Source: Margaritifera margaritifera (Eukaryota; Mollusca; Bivalvia; Unionida; Margaritiferidae). Taken from it: DNA of 64,000 nt. This document shows, one piece after another, positions 1 through 10,390 of this stretch. The number at the start of each line of letters is the position of its first letter. The first letter of the stretch is position 1. The notes beneath the pieces were generated by a model. The model was given only the letters and a program-made list of their open reading frames with translations. It was not told where the DNA came from and searched no databases. The position numbers and the translations under genes were made by a program. The stretch lies in the NCBI GenBank assembly GCA_029931535.1, contig JAQPZY010001405.1, positions 1,883,001-1,947,000 of the forward strand, read 5' to 3'.

Positions 1-1130
1 TTCGTGAATCAAAATACAAACCGACTGAATGTTTCTGTGGTGTGTCATGCAGGAATGTCGCCATCTCCACGGCAGACATTCTGAACTCTTAGTGAAGGCC
101 AAAGTGCTTTGATTGGGGCCGTATGAATCGGCATATGGAAGTATGCATCAGACATGTCAAGACAGATTGCGTACTCATCGTATCTCTATCACATGTCTCA
201 ACTGCCATTGGACTTCATAACCAGAAATGTTCTGGAGCAGAAGCCCAGTGTGTATCCTTTACAAGCAGAAAACTAGATTTTCTTAGGTGAAAACATCCCC
301 TTTCATGGGATCGCTTGGGAGTTCTTCATGAAGGTAGGACAATGAAAGTTGAGAGGTTCGGAGTCCAAATCTGACGAAAAGGAAGTAGTCTGGTGCCTCA
401 GGTGCATCACCAGAGTGTGTAGGTGATAGTGTATCACTGATGATTGACAGAAGGCATGGGAAAGGAGAAACTGTGTTCTTCTCCCTATCCCCTCTGTGCC
501 TGTCTGCGAAAATATGGGCATATGATTGCCTATACTGTGGTCCCCCTCTTGAACGGCCTCCCCGACCAGTGGCCACCTGTTTTATATGCCACCTACAAGT
601 TTGTGTTCAAAAGTACCTCTCAAGGACGGCCACCCCTCTAACGCAACCAGCGGCTGGCATTTAGTGCAAAAATGGTCACATTTACCACATAATGGTTTAT
701 ACAGATTAAAATCTCGCTAATATATGTTAACTTCTCAACTCAACACATTGACATTTGTTCCTTCATGCCGATAAAGTAACTTTATTCCATACAAAGAGGT
801 AAGTAATCTGATTATCCTTACTGCCATGTGTTCCTTAGATGTTAGCTTTTGTCATTTTTATAATTACTCGCTATTATTACCAACAATTATCAACATGACA
901 ATAGCTAACCGCAAAGAAGCACAGTATTCTTCAGCTCAAGTCAGTGTAGCATCTGGTCGCCAGATAGTAAAATGGTATGTTAGCCTTTCTGGCTTCCCTC
1001 TCTTAGATTATGAAATGTACTTAACTGGGTACCAGACTGGAAGAAAAAAAAAGTCGATCATGTGACAAACTCACTTCCTTTGTAAACACTGCATTCTCAT
1101 GTGATAACTACATATTGCCCAAGAAGGAAT
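1..1130. other. Unassigned non-coding stretch
   Basis: I see no convincing gene here. A 97-codon minus-strand frame (283-576) is rich in Arg/Gly at its start and shows no domain I know. It could be further decayed retroelement sequence, because a DIRS remnant on the same strand begins about 1.6 kb away, but nothing ties the two together. Confidence 0.4.
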
Positions 1131-1143
1131 AAGTTGTCGCAAA

Positions 1144-1323
1144 ATGTCATCAGACATTCTCAGTTTAGAACAAAAAGTGAAAGCAATTAGACTAAACAAA
1201 AAGAGGAAGAGTCCTTTATGTCAGAAAGATTCAAATAAACATCGGCAATATACATTCAACTGCAGTGAGTGGGACGACGGAATCAACAGACGTACAGGGA
1301 TAGTTACAACCAAATGTTTGTGA
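1144..1323 (+). pseudogene. Possible pogo/Tigger-type transposase N-terminus relic
   Basis: An ATG-initiated frame of about 59 codons reads SLEQKVKAIRLNKKRKS near its start. This resembles the first helix of the pogo/CENP-B-type helix-turn-helix DNA-binding domain (consensus-like LxLxxKxKxIxxxxKGKS). After about 22 residues the similarity seems to move into other frames (a Gln-Ile-rich stretch near 1230), as expected after a frameshift. The frame then ends at a stop. No DDE domain follows and I could not find terminal inverted repeats. Family evidence is a single short motif, so chance or a different helix-turn-helix protein is possible. Confidence 0.3.
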
Positions 1324-1329
1324 CCAGAA

Positions 1330-2210
1330 TTTACAGACAAGGTGGTTTTGATCCATGATTATTCATATTTTTGAAAAAAAAACAAAAAAACACTGATATT
1401 AGTTTTATCACATTAAGTCCATAACCAGATAAGGAGAAAATTTTTTTAAAAAATACCGTTGTTGAGAACTGCCACTGCGAATTCTCTGGCAACAATTGTC
1501 CCTTCCCTAACTGGGTCGTGCAGAGATAGGAGATTGCACTGAAAGTTGAAGGGGAACTCTTGTGCCTCTTGCTCTCTCACTTCAATTCGATTCCCTAACA
1601 GAAGTGGAGAACTGAATGGGAGAAGCGCATAGAAAAACAGCAATGATCATTAGCAGCCTTTTCTGGCTAAACGAAAAAATTGTTAGATGTGCGAATCAAG
1701 TAGGGATGAAGTCGACTCAACATTCCTGACTAACTAACTCTGATGTGATGTTAAAGACTTGTATGTGCACTTTATCAACATCTAGACAAGGTACGTGTGG
1801 ATAAAATATCTCTGTACATGACTTTTGACCAGTGGGGTGCAAAAGTTGATGGCAACTGACTCAACATAAAGAAGTTCTTGCATTACCAAGATCGTGATTG
1901 CTCCAAGACATGCCCGGTACTTTTTGCAATCTTTAACAATTGTGGTAAGATTCTAAATAATAAAGTGTTGTCATCATGTCTACATCCACCAAGGCAGTGA
2001 AATTTTAGGTAGAACTGACAGAAGGTGGAAGAGGGCATTCCGATGGAGACAAATCCAATGGATTTCCTCTATCACTGATGTGAACTAAATTCTGTCCATT
2101 CCATTGTTGGATTGGCATGTTCCGTCATTTTCATTTCATCACCTTCATCAACGGGAAGAGATGATGAAGTATCATCAGCATGCATCATCATTTAGCCCAC
2201 TCGATATGCT
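1330..2210. other. No recognisable gene
   Basis: AT-rich sequence with poly-A runs (about 1370-1390) and no supported feature. On the minus strand, a short acidic frame near 2050-2200 lies directly downstream of the DIRS remnant's repeat region and may be more decayed gag sequence. This is inference only. Confidence 0.35.
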
Positions 2211-2269
2211 GTCAGTGGTGACTGCATTATGAAATGCCGGTCTGGCACAGCCGGTTTGGCTTGGTTGGA

Positions 2270-2820
2270 TGGCTCCATAAGTAAAGACAATTTGTTATGA
2301 ATTTGATAGGAATATATGGTCTGTTTGATCGGTTCACTGGCTCACCAGTACATAGCTCATTTGTATGGCTGGACAGGTTGGTCGGCAGTCAGAAGGGTGT
2401 ACCAAATATGGTATATGCCTTGCGGTCCAGCCAGTTTGTGCAGTATGGTTGGTATGGCCAGCCAGCTATGAGGTCTGTCTGGATGGCTGGCTCACCGGTT
2501 GGAGATAACAGACTCCTGACCACTGTAATCATTCATAGCTCGTTCGTATGACTGGTTGGTGTGCAGTCGGAATGGTGTACCCAATACAGTATGTGCCTCA
2601 CAGTCTGGTCGGCTGTGCGGTATGTTCAGCACAAGTTACCGTTGCTATTGGAATATGTGGACGGTATGGACGGCTCGCCAGTCTGAGATAACCGACTTGT
2701 GACCACTGTAGCAGTATATTGCATGTTCATATGGCTAGACTGGTTGGTCAACAGTCAGAACAGCATACGATGGATGATAAATGCCATGATGGTTGGACAG
2801 CCATCCATCTGTCCATACAA
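2270..2820. repeat. Degenerate ~185-bp tandem repeat
   Basis: About 2.7 diverged units can be lined up starting near 2350, 2533 and 2722. They share blocks around GTATGGCTGG, TTGGTCGGCAGTCAGAA and a following GTGTACC. It resembles the TGGCTGG-rich block inside gag of the full DIRS copy (about 14650-15150), so I infer it is the gag repeat region of DIRS copy 2. Confidence 0.5.
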
Positions 2821-3315
2821 GTCAAATTGCTGCTCGGTTGGTCCAGCCATACGAGTCAAATAATACGCCTTCACGTCCTGCAACAACATTCTCATGAACA
2901 GATGGAGTACAGGGTATTGTATATTCATGCCTCATGGGCAGAGATGGGTATAACTCTGCACCCTCACACCCCGTAAGTAGAGTGATATTTTACTTAGGAT
3001 TCTCATGTCTTGTGGACAGAGTTAAAGGCTTATCCCCAATAGGATTCTGATACATATCTTTCTGACATTGATAATCTCGATGACAAAGCCTTACTGATTA
3101 GAGAGAGCATGCGCGATTCCAACTCCTGGTTTGAATTGTCTCCAATTCAAACTGCATTATGATCTGGCACCGTCTTCTGCATCTTCCTGGGGAGTGGAAG
3201 GGGCATATCAACATCGCCCATGAGACATGTGAGCGATTCTGATGTGGGCGTAACTCGGCACTTCCTGCTGAGAAGAAATTGATAGGGCTCTCCTTTTGCG
3301 GCCCTCAAGTTATTC

Positions 3316-3426
3316 TTAAGAACACACTTTACAGGTGTGTGATGAAGAGCATTTGGAACAGGGCTGGCACATTTTGTGGACGTCCTCCACAACCTTGAAC
3401 CGCTGGCATGTAGTGCACTGTGTTGT
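3316..3426 (-). pseudogene. DIRS gag N-terminal zinc-ribbon fragment
   Basis: The frame carries a Cys ladder: CTTC, then after about 14 residues CQPCSKC, then CKVC. The same arrangement (CNKC, CRVCSKC, CNMC) opens the gag of the full DIRS copy at 15523. Both have the short Phe-Lys-Val/Ala and Glu-Asp-x-His linker between the first and second Cys pairs. Four paired Cys sites suggest two small zinc-binding knuckles at the start of this gag. Downstream the frame meets stops and frameshifts. Confidence 0.55.
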
Positions 3427-3839
3427 TATCTCTGTAATGAAGAAGAGAATAGACAAACAAGTGCATACAACTAATATATATATATATACAGAATTTGAAA
3501 TAAATGTCAACCATTTTATTGAAAACAAGTTATAATTACAGTAATTGCATAAAAACAGCACCTGGGAAATTCCACCGGTGAAAATGTATTTTGCCATTCT
3601 ATGTCAATTGTGACAAAAACGAACAGTACGATAATGTCAAAATATGAATAAATTCACTGGATTTTTACAAAAATGTTGTATGCACCATGTAAAACAACAT
3701 TTTGACTTACTGTACCACTGAAAATAAAATGTGGATGATGAAATTTAAGTATAAGATAAATGGATTCTATGAAGGACATCTTTACAGCATGACAGCAAAA
3801 GTAAAAACTGGTACATCTGGGTATAAATGTAACCACCAA

Positions 3840-3998
3840 AGGGGTAGAAATGGGAGTTGACCTGTAAGAGTTGCTTCCCTTTGTCCATATAATATATAGA
3901 CAGAAAGATGTTTTTTCATCTTCCAGGGAGGGCTGGATTCCGAGGTAGCAGAGAAAGTTATCCTAATGAAATGTGATCAGGTAATGTATTTGATGGAG
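3840..3998 (-). repeat. DIRS-type terminal repeat (copy 2)
   Basis: Homologous to 15900-16060. Shared blocks are AGAGTTRYT..CCTTTGTC, ATAATATATAGACAGAAA, a TTTTCATCTT segment, AGGGCTGGATT, and the outer end TAATG..ATGTGATCAGG. It lies about 400 bp upstream of the gag Cys ladder, as in the full element. Confidence 0.6.
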
Positions 3999-4008
3999 AA
4001 ACTGTATA

Positions 4009-4107
4009 GAACCAGATCTGCCAGTGCAGTATGCAATGGCAGATCTGGATCTGTGCAGCTTGCAGTTGGACTCGACTTGTAAGCTAGTATATACAGTATA
4101 TCTTCCT
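4009..4107. mobile_element. Hairpin MITE fragment (AGATCTGG family)
   Basis: Contains the inverted pair CCAGATCTGCC / GGCAGATCTGG around a GCAGTATGCAATG centre, then GCAGTTGGACTCGACTTGTAA and a terminal GTATATACAGTA. This is the right half of the element seen complete at 59390-59686. Confidence 0.6.
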
Positions 4108-4221
4108 TTATGCACTGCTGTAACACCAATCCAATGTGCCAATAAAACAAGAATACTGTGGAATGCTTTGTCTCTCTGTAACTGTGTGTGTTGAGCTCCA
4201 TCCTGAAATTTGAGCCTCATG

Positions 4222-4430
4222 CGTAGGTCCCTGAGGATAAAGTCTGCCCCAGGGGCAAATATCAGATGGGTATGTGCATTTGTTTTTTAAGCCAGGCATG
4301 TGTGTACATGATTACAGGGCAGGGATCTCTATAGTTTTGAGCTATGACCAAGGAGATAAGTTCCTTGGGGGTTAAGGATAGACCTAATCATCACACTCAT
4401 TTGCATGTATAATGTATCTTTTCATGTCCA
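4222..4430. repeat. Direct repeat B (left copy)
   Basis: Shares AGGTCCCTGA, ACAGGGCAGGGATCTCTATAG and a TAAGTTCCTTGGGGGTT block with 9358-9800, in the same orientation. It sits immediately outside the left terminal inverted repeat of element A1, and its partner sits immediately outside the right one. Confidence 0.5.
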
Positions 4431-5089
4431 CTAAGTGTACAGTATAGCTCATGTGATTTTTCGTTTCTCCATGCATCATAGTGGGAGTGGAGACAGCGTG
4501 GAGAGGATTAAGAAAAAGTCCCTCCACCAACTCTCGGAGTATGCATATGTAATTGCCATGGCTTCTTGTGGAGCATAGTTCTGCACACCATGCTTTCTCA
4601 TGGAGCCGCATCCGACCACCACTGCGTAGTGGACGTGATGTTGATAATGTGGGTGTGGTTTACTGTTTATGACCACAGCAAGCATGTGCTAAAGAGTTTC
4701 ATTGAGAGAAAGTGAAAGAGGCAATAAGTTATCTACCTTTATAAATTAACGGACATGGGTTTTTTTTAAATTCTTCAAAATCAAATTTTAGACAACATTA
4801 ATGTGATGCAATGGTCCACAAACTTTATAAATATTATGTTGCAGGAAGAATTTAATTTTATCAGAACCACAGGCAATTTCTTTTATCGTCAAATAATTAA
4901 GAATAAATGCAATTCTTTGATTGTTAAAATGCGATATAATTTGATTAAAAGTCATTAAAATCTTTACATACAACATCTGGCAAAACCCAAGCTCACTAGT
5001 CCTAGAAATAACTTGAATACAGAACAGAAGCTTGTTGAAAGTATAGTTAATTGTATATTAAGTATCATGATAATCATGTATTAAATGTG

Positions 5090-5410
5090 TGAGGAAGAAA
5101 AAGAGAAAAGACAGTGGGAGGCAGGGTGGGTTGTGAGCACTCGGCAAAAACTGATTAAAAGGAGTCAAGATCTGGAGCAAAATGAGTTTCTATGCACTGT
5201 CTCAACATCATGAAAAACAAAATATCACGAACCTGTGATTTCATTGGTAGCTAAATGTCAAATGAAAATACAATGTATCAAATCACTGAATTATAATGCG
5301 AGAGAGAGAGAGAGAGAGCGAAATGTAAGACTGTGCTCACAGCTGCTGATGACATGTAAATCTGTACTCATATTTTCACAACACATGCATTTCCTTGTCC
5401 CCTCAAAAAA
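5090..5410. repeat. Duplicated block, copy 1
   Basis: Shares GTCTCAACATCA..AAAAACA, AATATCA, TTTCATT..TAGCTAAA and a GAGAGAGA tract in the same order with 5800-6160. A 36-bp minisatellite lies between the two copies. The direct repeat gives a period of roughly 750-850 bp. Confidence 0.5.
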
Positions 5411-5540
5411 CAACAAAACTATATAAACAATACCATATATTGGATCAGGAACTTTCATATGCAGCTGCTATTTTTTAAAAATCTGAGATCATATTGGTAA
5501 AACATGGTTCTCTTCACAACTGACACAAGCATCTTTGTCT

Positions 5541-5724
5541 GAAGTAGACATGTCAACATTAAAGTCCCATTGCTGTGAAGTAGACATGTCAACATTAAAG
5601 TCCCATTGCTGTGAAGTAGACATGTCAACATTAAAGTCCCATTGCTGTGAAGTAGACATGTCAACATTAAAGTCCCATTGCTGTGAAGTAGACATGTCAA
5701 CATTAAAGTCCCATTGCTGTGAAG
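5541..5724. repeat. 36-bp minisatellite, 5 identical copies
   Basis: The 36-bp unit begins GAAGTAGACATGTCAACATT and ends CCCATTGCTGT. It is repeated five times without visible differences, plus a 4-base partial unit. Because 36 is a multiple of three, frames stay open on both strands and give 12-residue repeats such as VDMSTLKSHCCE. I regard these as a by-product and not a protein. Perfect identity implies recent expansion or ongoing homogenisation. Confidence 0.9.
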
Positions 5725-5799
5725 ATGTTCTTAGCTATATAAATACTAATATATTTACACTATCTTTTCCTAAAAAAAATAAACCGTAGGCTCAATTTA

Positions 5800-6160
5800 C
5801 AACATATAGAGAGCAAGAGACAGGGACAGAATGAGAGAGAGAAAGCAGGTTGTGAGCGGTTGCTGAAAAATGCACTGTCAGATACCAATTTACATCTAAA
5901 AGTGAATTTCATTATTTTAAATGAACCTTGATTATGAATATATGTGAAATTAAACCACGAAAATAAGAGAAGGAGCGAACAAATAATGAATGAAAGGATT
6001 ACAGTTGGGGGTTAAACGAGTAGGTACGTGCAGTCTCAACATCACAAAAACAGAATATCAAGCACTATTATTTCATTATCAGCTAAAAGACAATTGAAAA
6101 TACCATTTACTGAATCCTCAAATTTCTTTGAGAGAGAAAGAGACCTGAAATCCAACGACT
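5800..6160. repeat. Duplicated block, copy 2
   Basis: Second copy of the block at 5090-5410, with the same order of conserved words (TTGTGAGCGGTTGC, CAGTCTCAACATCAC, TTTCATTATCAGCTAAA, GAGAGAAAGAGA). It ends shortly before the left end of the hAT-like element at 6201. Confidence 0.5.
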
Positions 6161-6541
6161 ATATGACTACGCTTATTTTCACTAAAACTTTGGATAAAAG
6201 CATACATGCCATATTCCCAGACAGTGTTGGGGGGTTTTTGAGACTCAAAAAGTGTGTTTTGGGGTTCCAAGGGGGGTCAGTGCGCGTGACCCCCCAAAGA
6301 CGTCATCCAAATGGGAATAAGCTATCTTTTCAAATCAGCCTATAGCAAATGACTGGAAATTCAAATCTTAATAATAAAAGATACCATCTGTTTTCTTTGA
6401 AATCATTTAATATACTTACAAACAAAAAAATGGTAGACTTAGCATTGTCAAATAATATCACCACACATATGTACATATGGTCACAAGCTCACATACATTA
6501 AATAAAAAAATACACCAAGTTACTGCCTTTAAAATCCACTT

Positions 6542-7147
6542 TTAATTACATGCAGTCTTTGCTGTTTTCAATAGTTCAGAAGTTGGTTTGAAGGTAATGT
6601 AAGTGTCATTTGTGTTCATCTTAGCACTCATCAGAGATTGAATGGTGGTGTTGTTCAGCCTTCCCTGAAGATCTTTTTGAATGTTTCTAATCATTGAAAA
6701 TGATCTCTCAGCATCGGCATTGCTGTGAGGGAGTGTCAAACATGCAATGGCCACTTGAGTCAGAATATCAAATCTTGGTTTTCCTGAAGGAAGATTTCTT
6801 TGCATAGGTCTGTAAAATGATCTGCTACTGAAAACGGCAGATTGTGCTCAACAACGAAACTGCAGAAAAATACTTCAGCTCTAGTTACATTGTCTGTCAA
6901 CGACTGTTTAAACAAGCTATTTATTTGGGTATTGAGCTCTGCATTTTTGCTGTGTCACAATGCTGGGTGGTGTTGCTATGTCAATATGGTGGTTGCAATA
7001 TGTGCACAGAATAAAATGTTCCCACTTGATGCTGCGCTTCACAAAGTCAAACTCCGTCAACCAGGAGTTCTGGAATTTTGTTTTGCTGGGCTTTTCTCGC
7101 TTCAGAGATGGCTCCATATTTCCTGAATCGCTACTATGTTTCGACAC
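6542..7147 (-). pseudogene. hAT transposase, internally deleted
   Basis: From 7147 downward the frame encodes an N-terminal zinc-finger-like segment (FQNSWLTEFDFVK followed by CTYCNHH). After a frameshift near 6950 comes TRAEVFFCSFVVEHNLPFSV, a very characteristic block of zinc-finger hAT proteins. It then joins directly to the C-terminal dimerisation region at 6805-6542 (LPHSNADAERSFSMIRNIQ). The catalytic core between these blocks, normally several hundred residues with the Asp residues, is absent. The element is therefore a deletion derivative that cannot encode active transposase. Family assignment is by motif recognition. Confidence 0.75.
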
Positions 7148-7675
7148 GTTTCCTTCGAAAATGAATCACACTTGTACACTTTTCCATTATATAAATGGAG
7201 TAAAAATCCGACTTCAAAGAAACGTTGCCACTGATCACAAACTTTAAAAAAGATGGCGTCAACATTCTCAAAGAAACGGTGCCGCTGATCACAAACTTTA
7301 ATAAAGATGGCTTCAACATTTTCATTCAATGCAATCAGTTTGTTCTCCAACACGCATCTCTTTGATCTACTTAACTTTAAATTGTGTTGTTCCACTTAAT
7401 GTACTTTACCTATGCAAATTAGTCTAATGGGCTCTCCCGCAGCAGTGCTCAAAAGGATTTGACACGACACATCACCCTAGCTATTGTGAGCCAATTAAAT
7501 AAATCTCTGAAAGGTGGCTGTTTATCTCTGACCACCTTACCTTTTAATTGCCTCTAAAACTGGTGTATAAACCTGCCCCTTGGATAGTTTTACATGAGCT
7601 TTGAGCAGTACTGTTTACTGTTTATACATACCACAGATTACGGGCATATATAATAGTGATCAAAAAATATATGTT

Positions 7676-7690
7676 GGGGGGGGGGGGGAT
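7676..7690. repeat. Poly-G tract
   Basis: About 13 consecutive G residues within the right subterminal region of the hAT-like element. Confidence 0.9.
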
Positions 7691-7959
7691 TTTTTGTTGT
7701 TGCAAAATTGCTGAAAATCGTGTTTTTCGAAACACAATCGAGTCAGGGGGTTTGGGAGTCCAAAATCGTGTTTTTTGCGTGACACATCATGTTATGGCAA
7801 GTATGTAAAAGGTACATAAAACAATCCAGGATATCAGACAGAACATTTTTTTAACATATTTTCTTTGCAAAAGATTAAAAAAGTATAAATAATCTGACAT
7901 GCATTTGGTTTAGTTTGGACACCCATCCACCCCCAATTTCCTGATTATTTCAGGTGCTG

Positions 7960-8050
7960 AGGCAACTGGTTGTAGATGGTTGGCTGGTTTGCTTACTGAG
8001 GTGTGTCCCTGTGCAAGGCACTTTACATATTTCTTTGTGTAAGAAATATG
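7960..8050 (+). mobile_element. SINE fragment
   Basis: Contains TGAGGTGTGTCCCTGTGCAA followed by GGCACTTTAC, the body motif shared with the SINE copies at 9815, 34823, 59060 and 62775. The tRNA-like head is not recognisable. Confidence 0.4.
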
Positions 8051-9239
8051 AACAAATTAAAATTTTAATATCGACAATGACCCACATCACACTAGCTTAT
8101 ATAGCTACACATTTTTCCTGTAAATAAATAAACTAAGTAAACCAGATACTGACTCAACATGAGAGAGAGAGATAAATTTTGGATACTGAGGTATATCTGG
8201 TAGTCTCGAACATCTTATAATTTTAGACCAAAACAAGAAAATGCAAGCAGTTTAACTGCGAACAATTAACAAAATTCTGCTGATAATGCTGGATTAAATA
8301 CAATGCTCCAAGTCAGATAGCTTTGTTTAATATAAATGACACCTTTCCCAGGTTTGGACCTGAAATTGATATGCTCATTTGATACTAATTCTTGTCAATA
8401 TTTTATAACAGTGTTGACAATGGTTACCCTCCCCTTGATTTCTGTACAACATCCACTTAAGTAATATGACTGTTACAGTATACATACAGTAGGCCCAGCT
8501 GTGTCAGAATCTAGCTGGCTCAAAGTTGTGTATTACAACCTTGTGAACATATGCTGTTGACAGTATGTACCACAATTACTGAGAAGGGACAAAGTATGTA
8601 GTTTGCATCTCTGTAAATTCTGTCTGTTTTCTGTTCTTTTATTTATTTTTAATAGCAACTTTTGTCATTGGAATTTAATTGTCCATATCTCATCAGATTA
8701 CTTTTCCTCTGTAACAATGGGATAAATTTAAGCCATTAAAGAGAAGCTGAAAGATGTGCCTCTTGTCGTCAAGTCAGTGCATAAGTTGATTCAGATTTCT
8801 TGGAATAAAGTGAACACATAAAATTCCTAGAAGTATCAGTAATATATTCTTTCCAATGATCATGATTTAAACTTGTTGGGCTACACTGTTTAAACTGAAT
8901 TAGGAATGCATATACATTTCTGACATCGGAGAAAACTGCAAATAGAAGTCATGCATAGAAATCGACAAACCTTTTCTAAACACACATGCATTAAATACAC
9001 AAGACTCTTTTGTAATGATTTTTAAAAAAATTGTCCAAATATATAATCAACATAAAGATGATTGATTCTTCGTTTGATATCCGATTGTAAATCACTCCAA
9101 CGTCTCAGCATTTCCATAGGTGATCTTCATGCATTGGCTGTTCAAGAGTCAATCAATAATATCTACCAGCCCCCTCCACAGTGGAGGTACACGCCACATG
9201 CCTGCTGAGACATGGTGGTGATTTGCAAGATACTTACAC

Positions 9240-9333
9240 TCCACAGTGGAGCTTCATCATGGAGCAAGCATGGAGGGAATTCAGTGTCCCACCACAATGG
9301 GTGGACAAACGAAAACTTGTGTGAGCTGTACTG
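9240..9333. repeat. Right terminal inverted repeat of element A1
   Basis: On the minus strand it begins CAGTACAGCTCACACAAG, then TTTTCGTTTGTCCACCCAT. The left end at 4440 begins CAGTATAGCTCATGTGATT, then TTTCGTTTCTCCATGCAT. Confidence 0.55.
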
Positions 9334-9357
9334 TGTATATAGTTATAGGAAGGGAAT

Positions 9358-9800
9358 CCAGGGTCTAAGTCCCTGAAGGTAGAAATGTACCGTGGGGTCA
9401 AAGTCAGTTGTGTGTATATATGTGTCTTTTCTTGCGCAGTCAATTTATAAATTGTTACAGGGTAGGGATCTCAATAGTTTCCATGTTAATACCCACAGGA
9501 TAAGTGAGGAATCACACAGGGGACCCAGTCTAATATGGGTTGACACCTGGGTTATTGATCACATAAGCCAATTCTCAGACAGGTGAGACATACAACTCAA
9601 GAGTTATCTGAAACCGATGAAAAATCATCCAGGAGTGTGACCAAAATAGACATAATCTACACCCATAGGACTATCACTAACCCAAGTTGTGTGTCTCTAG
9701 CTTAAGCAGTGTAGGAGGAGTTTCAGAACATTACATGTGATTGACTGTGTACATATGTAAGGACTTCCCCTGTGGGTTCAGGATGCAGAATAGGCCTGAT
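9358..9800. repeat. Direct repeat B (right copy)
   Basis: Homologous to 4222-4430 in the same orientation (AAGTCCCTGAAGG, TTACAGGGTAGGGATCTCAA, and near 9760 TAAGGACTTCCCCTGTGGG). Because the copies are direct and not inverted, they are not part of the A1 inverted repeats. Confidence 0.45.
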
Positions 9801-9814
9801 GCAACTATTGGAAG

Positions 9815-9925
9815 CAGAAACCATGGTGGCTCAGCATCCTTAGGCAAGGTACTTTACTCCAATTGCATCGGCACTAAATAATCTATTTGTATTTCTGTGC
9901 CATCAAACACCGAACAGAACCAAAT
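9815..9925 (+). mobile_element. SINE 3' part
   Basis: Carries ACCATGGTGGCTCAGCATCC, then TTAGGCAAGGTACTTTACTC, CAATTGCATCGGCACTAAAT and a GTGCCATCAAACACC tail. The same order of words occurs at 34910-35015 and 59090-59210. Confidence 0.5.
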
Positions 9926-9929
9926 ATAA

Positions 9930-10390
9930 GGACTGTATTACAATATTCTTGCATTTCTTTGAAAGTGTGGAGATAACAAAGTCACTAGAGCACAAAAATT
10001 AGTCCACTGTGACCTATTTTGCCCATGGTGAGAAGTACTTTTCAAGATGAATGTACCCAACAAGTTTCATGACTGTTAACGAAACAGTGTAAATGAAATG
10101 GAGCTAAAAGAAAATACTTTACATAGTCACTGTGGCATGAAAAGTAGGTAACTGTGACCTGCATTTGCCCATGGTAAGTACAGTAACACATCTCAAAATG
10201 AATAAGCCATCAAGTTCATAACTCTAACGCAACAGTATCATAGAAATAGAACTAAATTAAAAAGCAATGTTGATGTCTACAAGAAGAACAATGCCATCAA
10301 AAGTTGTACCCATGTCTTGCCGATGTTTTGCTGGCAAGAAAAAAACTGGGATATGATGGAAATAGTAAACTTTTCACCGATCTCTGTTTG
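9930..10390. other. No recognisable feature
   Basis: A tandem-like echo of AGTCCACTGTGACC..TTTGCCCATGG near 10000 and GTAACTGTGACC..TTTGCCCATGG near 10150 suggests a degenerate ~150-bp repeat. No coding sequence was found. Confidence 0.35.

Larger units (their letters stand above)
2220..3998 (-). mobile_element. 5' part of a DIRS-like retrotransposon (copy 2)
   Basis: Read on the minus strand this follows the order of the better copy at 10.4-16.1 kb. A terminal repeat (3840-3998) comes first, then about 400 bp later a Cys-rich gag N-terminus (3316-3426), then Trp/Gly-rich repetitive gag-like sequence (2270-2820). The terminal repeat is clearly homologous to 15900-16060 of the other copy and in the same orientation. 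No RT, RNase H or tyrosine recombinase was recognised further down, so this is a 5' fragment. The left boundary is not defined. Confidence 0.6.
6201..7805 (-). mobile_element. hAT-like DNA transposon relic with 6-bp target duplication
   Basis: Ends are CATACATGCCATA (left) and, on the opposite strand, CATACTTGCCATA (right). TAAAAG lies directly outside both ends (6195-6200 and 7806-7811) and is read as the target-site duplication. Subterminal G-rich blocks (GGGGGGTTTTTGAGACTC, GGGGGTTTGGGAGTCC) also pair as inverted repeats. The minus-strand coding remnant keeps only the N- and C-terminal parts of a hAT transposase. Six-bp duplications are unusual for hAT (8 bp is typical), but a second element with the same ends lies at 45947-48173. 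Confidence 0.7.
4440..9333. mobile_element. Element A1: large TIR element with nested insertions
   Basis: Both ends carry about 45-bp imperfect inverted repeats starting CAGTATAGCTCATGTGATT (left) and, on the other strand, CAGTACAGCTCACACAAG (right). The right ends abut TGTA on both sides (4436-4439 and 9334-9337), a possible 4-bp target duplication. The interior aligns in order with copy A2 (16437-19110): 4440-4960 matches 16437-16825 and 8460-9333 matches 16829-17313 plus 18835-19110. The extra 3.5 kb between holds duplicated blocks, a minisatellite and a hAT-like element. No transposase of its own was seen, so it looks non-autonomous. The superfamily is not assigned. Confidence 0.5.

Noticed and set aside
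5455..5789. Three 68-84-codon repetitive frames
   Set aside because: By-products of a 36-bp minisatellite whose unit is a multiple of three.
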